Source: Pedobacter sp. R20-19 (GTDB lineage: Bacteria > Bacteroidota > Bacteroidia > Sphingobacteriales > Sphingobacteriaceae). From it: DNA of 64,000 bases. Location: the NCBI RefSeq assembly GCF_000708265.2, contig NZ_JCKI01000001.1, forward strand, positions 744,001 through 808,000. The letters are read 5' to 3'. Both the position numbers and the translations under genes were made by a program. Under the pieces are notes generated by a model, which was not told the origin of the DNA, did not search any database, and saw nothing but the letters and a program-made list of their open reading frames with translations. Each line of letters opens with the position of its first letter. Position 1 is the stretch's first letter. Shown here in pieces: positions 1 to 8,580 of the stretch.

Positions 1-1
1 T

Positions 2-610
2 GGCAGAACAAAAAAACATTTAGATGAACTGGCTGAAGAGTTAAAACAGTATAATGTAAAAATAGCTGTTGCAACCATGGATGTCAGTGATATCCATTCG
101 GTAAACAATGCCATAGAACTGGTTAAAGGGGAATTGGGTTTTATCGAAATTTTGATCAATAATGCAGGTGTGGGTAAGTTTGGTAAATTCTTAGAGATGG
201 AAATAGCAGACTGGGAACAGATTATTCAAACTAACTTAATGGGCACTTATTATGTAACCCGTGCAGTTGTGCCAGAAATGATTGAAAAGCAAACTGGTGA
301 CATTATTAGCATTTCGAGCTCTTCGGCATTTAGCCCGGCGGCTGTAACCAGTGCATATTCGGCCTCTAAAGCTGCGGTTAATGCTTTTTCTGTTTCATTG
401 ATGCAGGAAATGAGAAAACACAACATCAGGGTAACGGCCTTATCGCCCAGTACCACGGCAACGGATATGGCCATTGATTTAAAACTTACCGATGGTAATC
501 CTGATAAGGTGATGCAACCAGAGGATATAGCAGAACTGATTATTGCCCAATTGAAACTTAACAGAAGGGTGTTTGTAAAAGATGCAGCCGTTTGGTCTAC
601 TAATCCGTAA
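2..610 (+). CDS. SDR-family oxidoreductase (3-oxoacyl-ACP reductase-like), 5' end outside window
   Basis: The open frame runs in from the left window edge, so the N-terminal Rossmann glycine motif is not visible; an ATG at 77 is internal (the frame upstream reads [14 protein letters not shown], normal SDR sequence). What is visible fits a classical short-chain dehydrogenase: MDVSD after the third strand, NNAG, a serine-rich strand SISSSS, and the catalytic YSASK (Tyr-x-x-x-Lys), then the typical SPSTTATDM loop. Such enzymes reduce or oxidise carbonyls with NAD(P)H in the cytoplasm. The C-terminus resembles FabG-like proteins, but substrate cannot be assigned. The gene converges on the DUF4153 gene, with a stem-loop between them. 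Confidence 0.9.
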   Translation, partial: GRTKKHLDELAEELKQYNVKIAVATMDVSDIHSVNNAIELVKGELGFIEILINNAGVGKFGKFLEMEIADWEQIIQTNLMGTYYVTRAVVPEMIEKQTGDIISISSSSAFSPAAVTSAYSASKAAVNAFSVSLMQEMRKHNIRVTALSPSTTATDMAIDLKLTDGNPDKVMQPEDIAELIIAQLKLNRRVFVKDAAVWSTNP

Positions 611-618
611 AAAAGAAA

Positions 619-651
619 GGGGGGTGTTTATTTTCTCATGATACATCCCCC
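619..651. terminator. Stem-loop between convergent genes
   Basis: A G-run arm (619-627) pairs with a C-run arm (643-651) over nine positions with one G-U pair. Read on the minus strand the stem is followed by a T-rich run, so it most likely terminates the minus-strand DUF4153 gene; it may also stop the plus-strand SDR transcript. Confidence 0.55.
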
Positions 652-669
652 TTCCAAAATAGTTTTACA

Positions 670-2478
670 CTATAATTTTTTAATTAATAAATGCGCTTCA
701 ATATTAAACCAGCTATTCTGTGAACTACTGCCAGTTTTGTAACCTCTTATTTGACCAATCACATAAGTAAACTGATAATTCTTCACTGTTTTAGAAAAGA
801 TAAGTTTGTTAGCAGGCATGAGAAATTCATTATAATTTTTAGTTGATTTTAATTTTTTAGCTTTCGCCAGTTGCACTGATTCCTCAAAAATTTTGGTGAG
901 GTTAATTGCTAATTTGGCCGTATCACCCAGGTTAATAATTAAGTCTTTGTTATCAGTACGATCTATTTTTATTTTGATGCCATTGAACACCTTTTCGGTA
1001 TTTTCATAGCTATTTATATCCAGAAGGTAATCAAATCCACTGATCGTAAGAAATTGATTATCTGTACTCACAAAAGTATATTCAATGCTGGAGGAAGAAA
1101 TGTCCTTATCGCTAATCTTTAAAATGGAGAAGGCAGAATCCACTTTTATCTCATCTTTAACATATTGATAATCATCTCTACTGTCAATTACATTTTCAAT
1201 ATTACTTAGGTTTTTCGGAGTAAAAGGCTGCAAAGCATTTAAGCCATGTTTGGATATGATATACCTCACGACAGATGGTTTTTCATTCAGATCTTCTACC
1301 TTTTTAGAATATAATATCTTCTTCAGCCTCGCAATTTGCGAGTATTTAGAAATAGCTGATGCACTTTGAGGGCCATAAACCGCGAGCATAGTTAAAATAG
1401 CCAAACTGATTGGGATGATCTTAATATTTTGCCTTTTGCTAAAAAGAAAGTAAGCCGTTATGCAAGTTAGCCATAGGGCAATCAGTATTAAAATATACCT
1501 GCTTTCTGTTATTCCATAAGGTTCAACCCGCTTCCAAACCGCCAATAAAAGGAGTATGATGAGTGGAATCAGCATACTATAAAAAAAACGCGAGAAAAGT
1601 TTTATCCAACTGTTTCCTTCCTGATCTTTCATGGGATAAATCAGGAGCAGTGATAAGATTCCAAAAACGGCATAACCAATAATCAGACTGGAAACTAAAC
1701 CTTTGGGCAGCGACCAGCTCACCATGATTTTGATTTCATAAAATAACAAAATCGCCAGGTAAATGGTCATTAGCGGAATGAGCACAAATTGCGTAAATAT
1801 CTTCAAACCTTTTGGATAAGAAGATTCTGCTTCCAGTTGTTCAAAGTTTGTAGGTATACCTGCTAAAAAAAATACAGGACTAAAACCAGCGGCTATTATT
1901 GCAAAAACGCTCATGTATGTTTTCCAATCAATAGCAACATTAAATAAACCATCTACAGCCACTAACGCTATAGCCAAACCTCCATACAGCACAATAGAAT
2001 AAAGCGCTGCTGTTAAAAAGCGCAGGAACAATACTTTATTAAATTGCCAGAAACCATTAATCTGGCCTTTATCCATAAACGGAGAAAAGGCGACAAACAA
2101 GTGAAACGCAAATGCCATCAGCGCAATTCTTAATTGATCAGTAAAGTTATCTACAGGATTTAATAAGAAAAAAAGTACCAGGCAGCCCAAAACCGCAAGG
2201 ATTCTGATCAGCCACTTTTTGCCGTGTTTGTAGGCTTTTTTTTCTGCCAGCAAATCTAAGGCAAGTGTAAGGGTAAGACCAAGATTGCTGATTAATATGG
2301 CCTTCGTTAGATTGTTGAGAAGGTATTTATGTTGCAGTGAACCTACGCCGTAGCGATCAATATTAATATAATAGGTCCAGCACACCGTTGCAATCATAAT
2401 AAACACGAATTGCACAGGGAAACGTTTAACCACAGTTAATAAGCCCTGATAGAGGTGTTGTATGGATGGAAGTTTCAT
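670..2478 (-). CDS. DUF4153 domain-containing inner-membrane protein
   Basis: A 602-residue protein with many hydrophobic segments from about residue 20 to residue 370, followed by a soluble C-terminal part of about 220 residues rich in Lys, Asp and Ser. The membrane part, including the PTNFEQL loop and the long helices around residues 230-330, matches DUF4153, a family common in Bacteroidota with no established role. The gene stands alone, divergent from the outer-membrane protein gene at 2612, with about 130 bp between them. No catalytic motif is recognisable. The family call is by overall pattern; function unknown. Confidence 0.75.
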   Translation of the reverse strand: MKLPSIQHLYQGLLTVVKRFPVQFVFIMIATVCWTYYINIDRYGVGSLQHKYLLNNLTKAILISNLGLTLTLALDLLAEKKAYKHGKKWLIRILAVLGCLVLFFLLNPVDNFTDQLRIALMAFAFHLFVAFSPFMDKGQINGFWQFNKVLFLRFLTAALYSIVLYGGLAIALVAVDGLFNVAIDWKTYMSVFAIIAAGFSPVFFLAGIPTNFEQLEAESSYPKGLKIFTQFVLIPLMTIYLAILLFYEIKIMVSWSLPKGLVSSLIIGYAVFGILSLLLIYPMKDQEGNSWIKLFSRFFYSMLIPLIILLLLAVWKRVEPYGITESRYILILIALWLTCITAYFLFSKRQNIKIIPISLAILTMLAVYGPQSASAISKYSQIARLKKILYSKKVEDLNEKPSVVRYIISKHGLNALQPFTPKNLSNIENVIDSRDDYQYVKDEIKVDSAFSILKISDKDISSSSIEYTFVSTDNQFLTISGFDYLLDINSYENTEKVFNGIKIKIDRTDNKDLIINLGDTAKLAINLTKIFEESVQLAKAKKLKSTKNYNEFLMPANKLIFSKTVKNYQFTYVIGQIRGYKTGSSSQNSWFNIEAHLLIKKL

Positions 2479-2536
2479 TATTTAAAATTTGGTTAAATAT
2501 AATTTTTTTAATGATTTAAGTATGACGTGATGATTT

Positions 2537-2566
2537 AGTTAAAAAAAGTTAAAGGCTTTTTTAACT
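2537..2566. promoter_or_regulatory. Inverted repeat in divergent intergenic region
   Basis: Arms AGTTAAAAAAAG (2537-2548) and CTTTTTTAACT (2556-2566) are complementary over 11 bases with one extra A. It lies between two divergent genes and 14 bp before TATATTCG (2580-2587), which resembles the Bacteroidota -7 box TAnnTTTG. It could be an operator for the gene at 2612; a role is only inferred. Confidence 0.3.
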
Positions 2567-2611
2567 AACTAATTAGTTTTATATTCGAGCACCAAACTAA
2601 TCAATTATCTT

Positions 2612-5422
2612 ATGAAACGAACGCTACTCTGCTTATGCTTTCTGGTTTTTGTTACTTCCTACCTGAAGGCGCAAATTGTTCACCAGATTAAAGGCCGTAC
2701 TATTGACACTGCATCAACGACTTTACTTTCCGGATCTACCATTGCTGTATTAAATGCTAAAGATTCTACGCTGGTAAAATTTACCAGGTCTGCTGAAAAC
2801 GGCTCGTTTGAAATCAATGGTATTAAAAATGGTAAGTTTATTCTATTGGTTTCTTATCCTAAATATGCTGATTTTGTTGATCATTTTACCCTGGATTCTA
2901 CCAAGAAAGATATTGATTACGGTAAGATTAATTTAACAGGAATGGCCAAGCTTTTGGCAGATGTGATTATTAAAGGCGAAAAGGCGGCCATTAAAATTAA
3001 GGGCGATACCACAGAGTTTAACGCATCAAGTTATAGTATACAGCCTAATGATAAAGTAGAAGATTTATTGAAAAAACTGCCGGGAATACAGGTGGATAAG
3101 GATGGCAAAATTACGGCCCAGGGAAAAACCGTACCTAAAGTGCTGGTAGATGGGGAGGAGTTTTTTGGTGATGACCCAACCTTAGTAACAAAAAACTTGC
3201 GGGCAGATATGGTGGATAAAGTTCAGCTTTATGAAAAATCCAGCGATCAAGCGGCATTTACAGGCGTTGATGATGGGCAAAAGACACAAACCATCAATAT
3301 AAAACTTAAAGAAGATAAGAAAAGCGGTTACTTCGGGAAGATTGATGCGGGTTATGGCACAAAAGATTTTTACCAGGGGCAGGCATTGTTCAACCGCTTC
3401 AAGGCCAAACAAAAGTTTTCTGTTTATGGTACGGCTGCAAATAACGGCACTACAGGTTTGAGTTGGGAAGACGGTAATAAATTAGGTGCAGGTAATAGTA
3501 ATATGCAAATGGGTGATGATGGGAGTATGTGGTTTAGCTATGGTGGTGGAGATGACTTAGAAAATGGAAATTATTATGGCGAAGGGATACCACAGGCACT
3601 AACTGGTGGCGCACATTATGATAATAAATGGAATAGTGATAAGGAGAGTATTAATACCAATTATAAGTTGGGTGCCTTAGGTATAAAAACGACTAAAAAC
3701 ACTCTTAGTCAAAATAACTTACCTGATGGAATTATTAATACGAATACTGACGAAACTTCTGATCGAAATGTGTTCAGGCAGAAAATTGATGCTGTATATA
3801 CCATTAAACTGGATACAACCAGTAACCTTAAAGTATCAGTTGATGGCTTGCTTAAAAACAGTGATAATACCTCTAGCTTAAATAGTATTGGATTAAGAGG
3901 GGATAACTCTAAACTTAACGAAAATAAGCAATCGAATAGTAACGATGGTAAAGAACAAAATTTTAACATCTCTGCCTTTTATACCAAAAAGCTAAAAAAA
4001 GTAGGCCGTAATTATTCTGTGAATATTAGTCAAAACCTCAATAATATCAATTCTGATGGTTTTTTAAATTCAGTTGTAGAATATTACGATGAATCTGGTT
4101 TACCTTTAAGAAAGGAAGTTACAGATCAGTTAAAGAAAAACAATACCCAGAATTCTATATTTAGTAGCAATGTAACCTACAATGAGCCACTAACCAAATC
4201 ATTGGCTTTAGTATTAAATTATGGTTTTGGTATTAATGAAAGTCGTTCAGATCGTAAATCTTTCAATCAATCATCACCTGGAAATTATGATATTCTGGAT
4301 AAAGAATTTAGTAACGATTTTAAAGCTAGTCAATACATTAATCAGGGTGGAGCTGTTTTTAACTATAAAAAGCCTAAAACAACGATCAGTTTTGGTAGCA
4401 AGGTAAGTGCTGTAAAATTTGATCAATTAGAACAACTCTCTAATCAAAGTTATAGTAGAAGTTTCATAAATTGGTTACCTCAAGCCAGTTATATGTATAA
4501 GTTCTCCGCTCAAAGGGCCTTTAGGTTCAGTTATAACGGAAGTACAAATCAACCTACTGTTAACCAGTTGCAGCCGGTAAGGGTAAATGATAATCCATTA
4601 TATCAACCTCTTGGTAATCCAGATCTGGCACCATCCTTCAATAGTCGGTTTAATGCAAGTTATAATGCTTATAAAGTTTTAAGTCAGCAATCAATATACA
4701 TTAATGGTAGTTTCAGCTTTGTTAGCAAAGCAATAGTGAGTAGCACAGAAACAGATGCTTCTGGAAAGACAATAGCGAAATCTGTTAATTTATCAGATAA
4801 AACCCCGGTTAATTATAATTTATATAGCGGTTTCAGTAGAAAAGTTAAGTTTCTATTTGATACCAATATCGGACTAAATTTAAATGCAAGTGGCAATACA
4901 AATTACAGCTACGTAAAAAGTCAGTTAAGTGATGTGGTAGAATTAAATCAAATTGTGAGCACTAGTTTTTCTCCTTCCCTACAAATTAACAGGTACAAGG
5001 ATAAGAGTGAAATCTATCTTAGCTTTGGCCCGAGTTATAACGCACAGGTAGCCTCGCTTCAAAAAGATCGTGCAAATAAAGGATGGGGGATGCAAGGTTG
5101 GGGAGGCTTCGGCTTAACATTACCAAAAAAAATCAAACTTCGTGCGGATGGCGAATATACTTACACACCTAAATCGCCAGCTTTTGATACCAGTTTCGAA
5201 CAGATCATTATCAATGCAGCTGTAACAAAAGGTTTCTTTAAAAATGAAGATCTGAAACTTACCATTCGTGGGAATGATTTATTTAATCAGAACCGGGGTT
5301 TTAGGCGGTCTTCCTATTCCAATATGATCACGCAAACAAGCTATAATAATATCAGTCGTTATTTTATGTTTTCCTTAGTTTGGGATTTTAATAAAATGGG
5401 CGGTGGTGCGCTTCAAAAATAA
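2612..5422 (+). CDS. Outer membrane beta-barrel protein with carboxypeptidase-like domain and TonB-type plug
   Basis: 936 residues. An N-terminal signal peptide (cleavage near LKAQ, residue 21) is followed by a carboxypeptidase-regulatory-like beta-sandwich (about 25-110), a plug-like region containing KLPGIQVDKDGKI and VLVDGEEFFGDDP (about 140-215), and a long barrel with many Asn/Ser/Tyr-rich strands. This architecture matches the OMP_b-brl_3 group of Bacteroidota receptors rather than nutrient SusC proteins: the plug is short and no SusD partner follows. The next gene is a GLPGLI protein 48 bp downstream, a pairing frequent in this phylum, so the two probably form one operon. Substrate unknown. 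A weak -7-like box TATATTCG precedes it at 2580. Confidence 0.85.
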   Translation: MKRTLLCLCFLVFVTSYLKAQIVHQIKGRTIDTASTTLLSGSTIAVLNAKDSTLVKFTRSAENGSFEINGIKNGKFILLVSYPKYADFVDHFTLDSTKKDIDYGKINLTGMAKLLADVIIKGEKAAIKIKGDTTEFNASSYSIQPNDKVEDLLKKLPGIQVDKDGKITAQGKTVPKVLVDGEEFFGDDPTLVTKNLRADMVDKVQLYEKSSDQAAFTGVDDGQKTQTINIKLKEDKKSGYFGKIDAGYGTKDFYQGQALFNRFKAKQKFSVYGTAANNGTTGLSWEDGNKLGAGNSNMQMGDDGSMWFSYGGGDDLENGNYYGEGIPQALTGGAHYDNKWNSDKESINTNYKLGALGIKTTKNTLSQNNLPDGIINTNTDETSDRNVFRQKIDAVYTIKLDTTSNLKVSVDGLLKNSDNTSSLNSIGLRGDNSKLNENKQSNSNDGKEQNFNISAFYTKKLKKVGRNYSVNISQNLNNINSDGFLNSVVEYYDESGLPLRKEVTDQLKKNNTQNSIFSSNVTYNEPLTKSLALVLNYGFGINESRSDRKSFNQSSPGNYDILDKEFSNDFKASQYINQGGAVFNYKKPKTTISFGSKVSAVKFDQLEQLSNQSYSRSFINWLPQASYMYKFSAQRAFRFSYNGSTNQPTVNQLQPVRVNDNPLYQPLGNPDLAPSFNSRFNASYNAYKVLSQQSIYINGSFSFVSKAIVSSTETDASGKTIAKSVNLSDKTPVNYNLYSGFSRKVKFLFDTNIGLNLNASGNTNYSYVKSQLSDVVELNQIVSTSFSPSLQINRYKDKSEIYLSFGPSYNAQVASLQKDRANKGWGMQGWGGFGLTLPKKIKLRADGEYTYTPKSPAFDTSFEQIIINAAVTKGFFKNEDLKLTIRGNDLFNQNRGFRRSSYSNMITQTSYNNISRYFMFSLVWDFNKMGGGALQK

Positions 5423-5470
5423 AATATGATTTGAATGGTAATGATTCAAAATCCTTTAAAAATATTATAA

Positions 5471-6244
5471 ATGAAATTAAAATATACTTTACTAATGCTG
5501 GTTTGCACAATGAATTATGCAATGGCACAAAATGCTAGGTTTGTAAACCAGGGCATTATAGAATTTGAGAAAAAGATCAATGTTTATGCATTGATTCAAG
5601 ATCAGGCAAAAAAATATCCTGATAATTTTTGGAGTGCACAAGCGTTGGAGCAGTATCAAAAAAATAACCCGCAATTTAAAACTTTGAATAGTGAGCTTAC
5701 TTTTAAGAATAACCAAACATATTTTAATCCACTGGCAGATGAAAGTGTGTCTAACAGTTGGTTGGGTAATTTTGCAACGGCAAAACAGAATAACATTATT
5801 TTAACCAATCTTAAGTCTGAAACCAGTATTATTCAAAAATCGGTTTATGAAGAAACCTACCTGGTTAAAGATTCCATCCGTAAAATAAACTGGAAAATAA
5901 CTGATGAGTTCAGAAACATTGCAGGCTATGATTGTAGACGGGCAAATGCTTTGATTATGGATTCTATTTACGTAGTTGCCTTTTATGCGGATGTAATTCC
6001 GGTATCTGGCGGTCCGGAAACCTTTAGTGGGTTGCCAGGGATGATATTGGGCGTAGCTTTGCCACGTGAACATATTACCTGGTTTGCAACGAAAGTAAAA
6101 GATGTAGAGGTTACAGATGCACAGCTTAAAGTACCTTCAAAAGGGAAGCCCGTAAATAAAAAACAATTGAGTGATATTTTAAAGAGTGCGTTGAAAGATT
6201 GGGGCAATTATGCCAGTGATATCTTAAAATCTGCAGATATGTAA
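5471..6244 (+). CDS. GLPGLI family secreted protein
   Basis: 257 residues with a signal peptide (MKLKYTLLMLVCTMNYAMAQ). The family-defining motif appears as SGLPGMILGV at about residues 192-201, preceded by the conserved AGYDCRRA (about 151-158) and followed by the ITWFATKV strand. GLPGLI proteins are periplasmic or surface proteins of unknown function that commonly sit beside OMP beta-barrel receptors, as here. It lies 48 bp after the receptor gene and just before the Crp/Fnr-type regulator. Confidence 0.9.
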   Translation: MKLKYTLLMLVCTMNYAMAQNARFVNQGIIEFEKKINVYALIQDQAKKYPDNFWSAQALEQYQKNNPQFKTLNSELTFKNNQTYFNPLADESVSNSWLGNFATAKQNNIILTNLKSETSIIQKSVYEETYLVKDSIRKINWKITDEFRNIAGYDCRRANALIMDSIYVVAFYADVIPVSGGPETFSGLPGMILGVALPREHITWFATKVKDVEVTDAQLKVPSKGKPVNKKQLSDILKSALKDWGNYASDILKSADM

Positions 6245-6286
6245 TGTTTAAGTTGCGCACTTAATTATTTTGTTAGCCCGATAAAA

Positions 6287-6856
6287 ATGTATAGCCAACT
6301 ATATAATCATATTAAAAAGTTTGTTAGTTTGAGTAGTGGTGAAGAAGAAATTCTAGCCGCTTTACTCAAAACGGTATCTGTTAATAAGAAAGCATTTTTA
6401 TTGGAGCAGGGGCAAATGTGCAAGGCAAATTATTTTGTTGTAAAAGGATGCATCAGGCTATATTTTATTGATATTAAAGGTGCAGAACAAACAACGCAGT
6501 TTGCCATTGAAAACTGGTGGCTATCTGACTTGACCAGCTTTCTGTTTCAAAAACCATCTGAGTTTTTCATTCAGGCTGCAGAAACCACAGAAGTGATTGC
6601 CATTGCCCATCATCATTACGAAGAAATGTTTACTCAATTGCCCAAGTTGGAGAGGTATTTTAGGTTGGTATTACAGAAATCTCACCAAGCTGCTCAAATG
6701 CGGATCAGGTATCTGTACAGCATGACTGCCGAAGAAAGATATCATCATTTTAATGCGTCATTTCCAGAGTTTGTTCAACGGATTCCACAATATATGCTTG
6801 CTTCTTACTTAGGTTTTACGCCTGAGTTTTTAAGTAAAATTAGGGCAAAGCGATAA
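6287..6856 (+). CDS. Crp/Fnr family transcriptional regulator (cyclic-nucleotide-binding domain)
   Basis: 189 residues. Residues about 20-115 form a cNMP-binding beta-barrel (FLLEQGQMCKANYFVVKGCI is the usual start), then a long dimerisation helix, and a C-terminal helix-turn-helix ending IPQYMLASYLGFTPEFLSKI. The compact C-terminus and absence of Cys clusters fit the Bacteroidota Crp-like group that does not sense oxygen through an Fe-S cluster. The effector is unknown; the phosphate-binding Arg of true CRP is not evident. It follows the GLPGLI gene by 42 bp and may be co-transcribed. Confidence 0.88.
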   Translation: MYSQLYNHIKKFVSLSSGEEEILAALLKTVSVNKKAFLLEQGQMCKANYFVVKGCIRLYFIDIKGAEQTTQFAIENWWLSDLTSFLFQKPSEFFIQAAETTEVIAIAHHHYEEMFTQLPKLERYFRLVLQKSHQAAQMRIRYLYSMTAEERYHHFNASFPEFVQRIPQYMLASYLGFTPEFLSKIRAKR

Positions 6857-6880
6857 TGTTTACCATAGAGTTTATTGCTA

Positions 6881-6963
6881 TAAAAATTGAGCTTATCTGT
6901 ATCTTATATTACTATATGTTTCATAAATATTGTTTTCTGCAATTTAAGACATGTAAGGAAATA
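6881..6963 (+). repeat. 83-bp direct repeat, copy 1
   Basis: Begins TAAAAATTGAGCTTAT and ends ATGTAAGGAAATA. It aligns without gaps to 7012-7094 with 7 mismatches in 83 positions. The two copies are 131 bp apart, start to start. AT-rich and non-coding in all frames I checked. Confidence 0.9.
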
Positions 6964-7011
6964 TAAGATCACAAGTAAAGTTATAAGCATATAATTAGTG
7001 TCTAATAACAT

Positions 7012-7094
7012 TAAAAATTGAGCTTATATGTATCTTATATTATTATATGGTTCATAAATATTGTTTTTTACCATTTAAGACATGAAAGGAAATA
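7012..7094 (+). repeat. 83-bp direct repeat, copy 2
   Basis: Second copy of the element at 6881-6963, same length, 76 of 83 positions identical. Its end (CATGAAAGGAAATA) contains an ATG in both copies, but no frame continues. Confidence 0.9.
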
Positions 7095-7305
7095 GACAAT
7101 ATCTTAATTGTTTCAACCAAGGAAGGCACTGAACAATGCCTAAAATCTTAAGAAGGTGATGTGATTATTAAACCTTATACCCAGTTTTGCTTTCTTTGCG
7201 AAGAGCTTTGTAAATTTTGCGGTTAACTCGCTTCTTTTCTTAAACTAGATTAAGTTTTTTGATCCTTTGATTCCAGACCTTTATAGTGTAATCAAAAATA
7301 TAAAA

Positions 7306-7740
7306 ATGGAAACTAGAATAAACATTAAAAAAGTGGAGCCAGCAGCTTATGAAGCCATGTATGGTTTAGAAAAATATTTATCAGGCACTAACATTAACCC
7401 AATCCTATTGGAACTGATTAAAATGAGGGCATCGCAAATTAATGGCTGTGCTTTCTGCCTAAATATACACAGTATAGATGCGCGTAAAATAGGTGAAACC
7501 GAGCAGCGTTTATACTTACTAAATGCATGGAGAGAGACCACTTTATTTACCGAAGAAGAGAAGGCAGTTTTAGCTTTAACGGAAGAAGTAACCTTAATTT
7601 CAAGCCATGTTTCAGATGCTACATACAGTAACGCTTCAAAATTTTTTAATGAGCAAGATTTAGCTCAGGTGATTATGTCCATTATTACCATCAATGCCTG
7701 GAATAGAATTGCCATAGCAACGAAGTTAATGGTTGACTAA
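7306..7740 (+). CDS. Carboxymuconolactone decarboxylase / AhpD-like family protein
   Basis: 144 residues from the ATG at 7306; the frame is open to a TTG at 7267, but METRINIKK is the usual family start. The redox motif CAFCLNIHS gives Cys48 and Cys51 with His55, the thiol pair and proton-relay His of AhpD-like alkylhydroperoxidases. The following LNAWRETTLFTEEEKAVLAL is the standard family helix. Likely a cytoplasmic peroxide or thiol-dependent reductase. It stands alone, ending in a perfect terminator hairpin before the pectin locus. The physiological substrate is unknown. Confidence 0.88.
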   Translation: METRINIKKVEPAAYEAMYGLEKYLSGTNINPILLELIKMRASQINGCAFCLNIHSIDARKIGETEQRLYLLNAWRETTLFTEEEKAVLALTEEVTLISSHVSDATYSNASKFFNEQDLAQVIMSIITINAWNRIAIATKLMVD

Positions 7741-7747
7741 TTGCTTC

Positions 7748-7779
7748 GATCACTCATCTGCATGAGCAGATGAGTGATC
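7748..7779. terminator. Perfect 14-bp hairpin between convergent genes
   Basis: GATCACTCATCTGC (7748-7761) and GCAGATGAGTGATC (7766-7779) are exact reverse complements around a four-base loop. It lies 7 bp after the AhpD-like stop and 3 bp before the end of the CE12 gene on the other strand, so it can serve both. Flanking T-runs are weak. Confidence 0.7.
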
Positions 7780-7782
7780 ATT

Positions 7783-8571
7783 TTAAGATTTATTTATCTT
7801 TTGTAAACCTTCGTAAATTAAACGTGCAATTTCCTTGGCACCAGCGGGCTGAAAATGCGTATTGTCATTTTGCCCCTTTGGGTAGGCGACATATTTCCCG
7901 GAATCTAAATTCATAAAATAGTTTCTGGTAACGAAATCAGTGCCTTTTGAAGTAAATAAATCTGCTGAAAGTGTGGTTAAGTCAATTACCGGAACACTTA
8001 ATTCCTTCGCTACATCCATAACAGCCTGAGGATATTCACCATGAGCACTGCCAAGTACTCCATTCTTCCAGGGATAATTTCGGGTTACGGGAGTAATCAG
8101 AATAGATTTGGCACCTTTCGCCCTGGTTTCATTTACATACATTCTTAAAAATTTTTTATAGCCAGGAATATCAACATAACGCTCAGGTTTATCTTTTGCC
8201 CCATCATTATGTCCGAATTGAATGAGCACCAGGTCATTTTTCCTCAATGTAGATAAAACCTCTTTCCACCTGCCTTCTTCAAAAAATGACCTGGTACTTC
8301 TGCCACCTTTGGCTTTGTCTACTACCAGGGCACTATCATTTTTGATCAGATGATTTAAGTTTTTCAGATTGTCTTTTGTAAGGAACTGCTGAAAAACCTG
8401 TCCCCAACCCATTAGTGGATAACGTTTCTGCGTGTAATCTGCTTCAAGGCTATAATCAGCAACAGTAGAATCACCAATCAGGTAAACCTTAACAGGTTCA
8501 CGCTTCATGATAAATGACATTAATAAAATAGTGATTCCTGTGAAAAAAAAGATTTGAATATATTTTTTCAT
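7783..8571 (-). CDS. Rhamnogalacturonan acetylesterase (SGNH hydrolase, CE12-like)
   Basis: 262 residues with an N-terminal hydrophobic signal (residues 4-21). SGNH blocks are clear: IGDSTVADY with nucleophile Ser35, GRSTRSF (oxyanion Gly region), FGHND (Asn block) and DNTHFQPAG with Asp236/His239. This combination is that of CE12 rhamnogalacturonan acetylesterases, which remove acetyl groups from pectin galacturonic acid residues. It lies 9 bp downstream of the GH43 gene on the same strand, so the two form an operon at the edge of the pectin locus. A related enzyme occurs at 26791-27531. Confidence 0.88.
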   Translation of the reverse strand: MKKYIQIFFFTGITILLMSFIMKREPVKVYLIGDSTVADYSLEADYTQKRYPLMGWGQVFQQFLTKDNLKNLNHLIKNDSALVVDKAKGGRSTRSFFEEGRWKEVLSTLRKNDLVLIQFGHNDGAKDKPERYVDIPGYKKFLRMYVNETRAKGAKSILITPVTRNYPWKNGVLGSAHGEYPQAVMDVAKELSVPVIDLTTLSADLFTSKGTDFVTRNYFMNLDSGKYVAYPKGQNDNTHFQPAGAKEIARLIYEGLQKINKS

Positions 8572-8580
8572 ATGCTACAG

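Larger units (their letters stand above)
6857..7305. other. Long AT-rich intergenic region
   Basis: About 450 bp between the Crp/Fnr-type gene and the AhpD-like gene. Apart from the 83-bp direct repeat pair it holds no open frame with protein character. The stretch after 7095 contains T-rich runs such as TTTTGCTTTCTTTGCG that could be promoter elements for the downstream gene, but no box matches the -33/-7 consensus cleanly. Confidence 0.6.

Noticed and set aside
3182..3969. Minus-strand open frames inside the beta-barrel receptor gene
   Set aside because: They overlap the long, motif-bearing plus-strand frame and have no protein-like features of their own.
6857..7305. Insertion sequence remnant around the 83-bp repeats
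   Set aside because: No terminal inverted repeats, target duplication or transposase fragment is visible.
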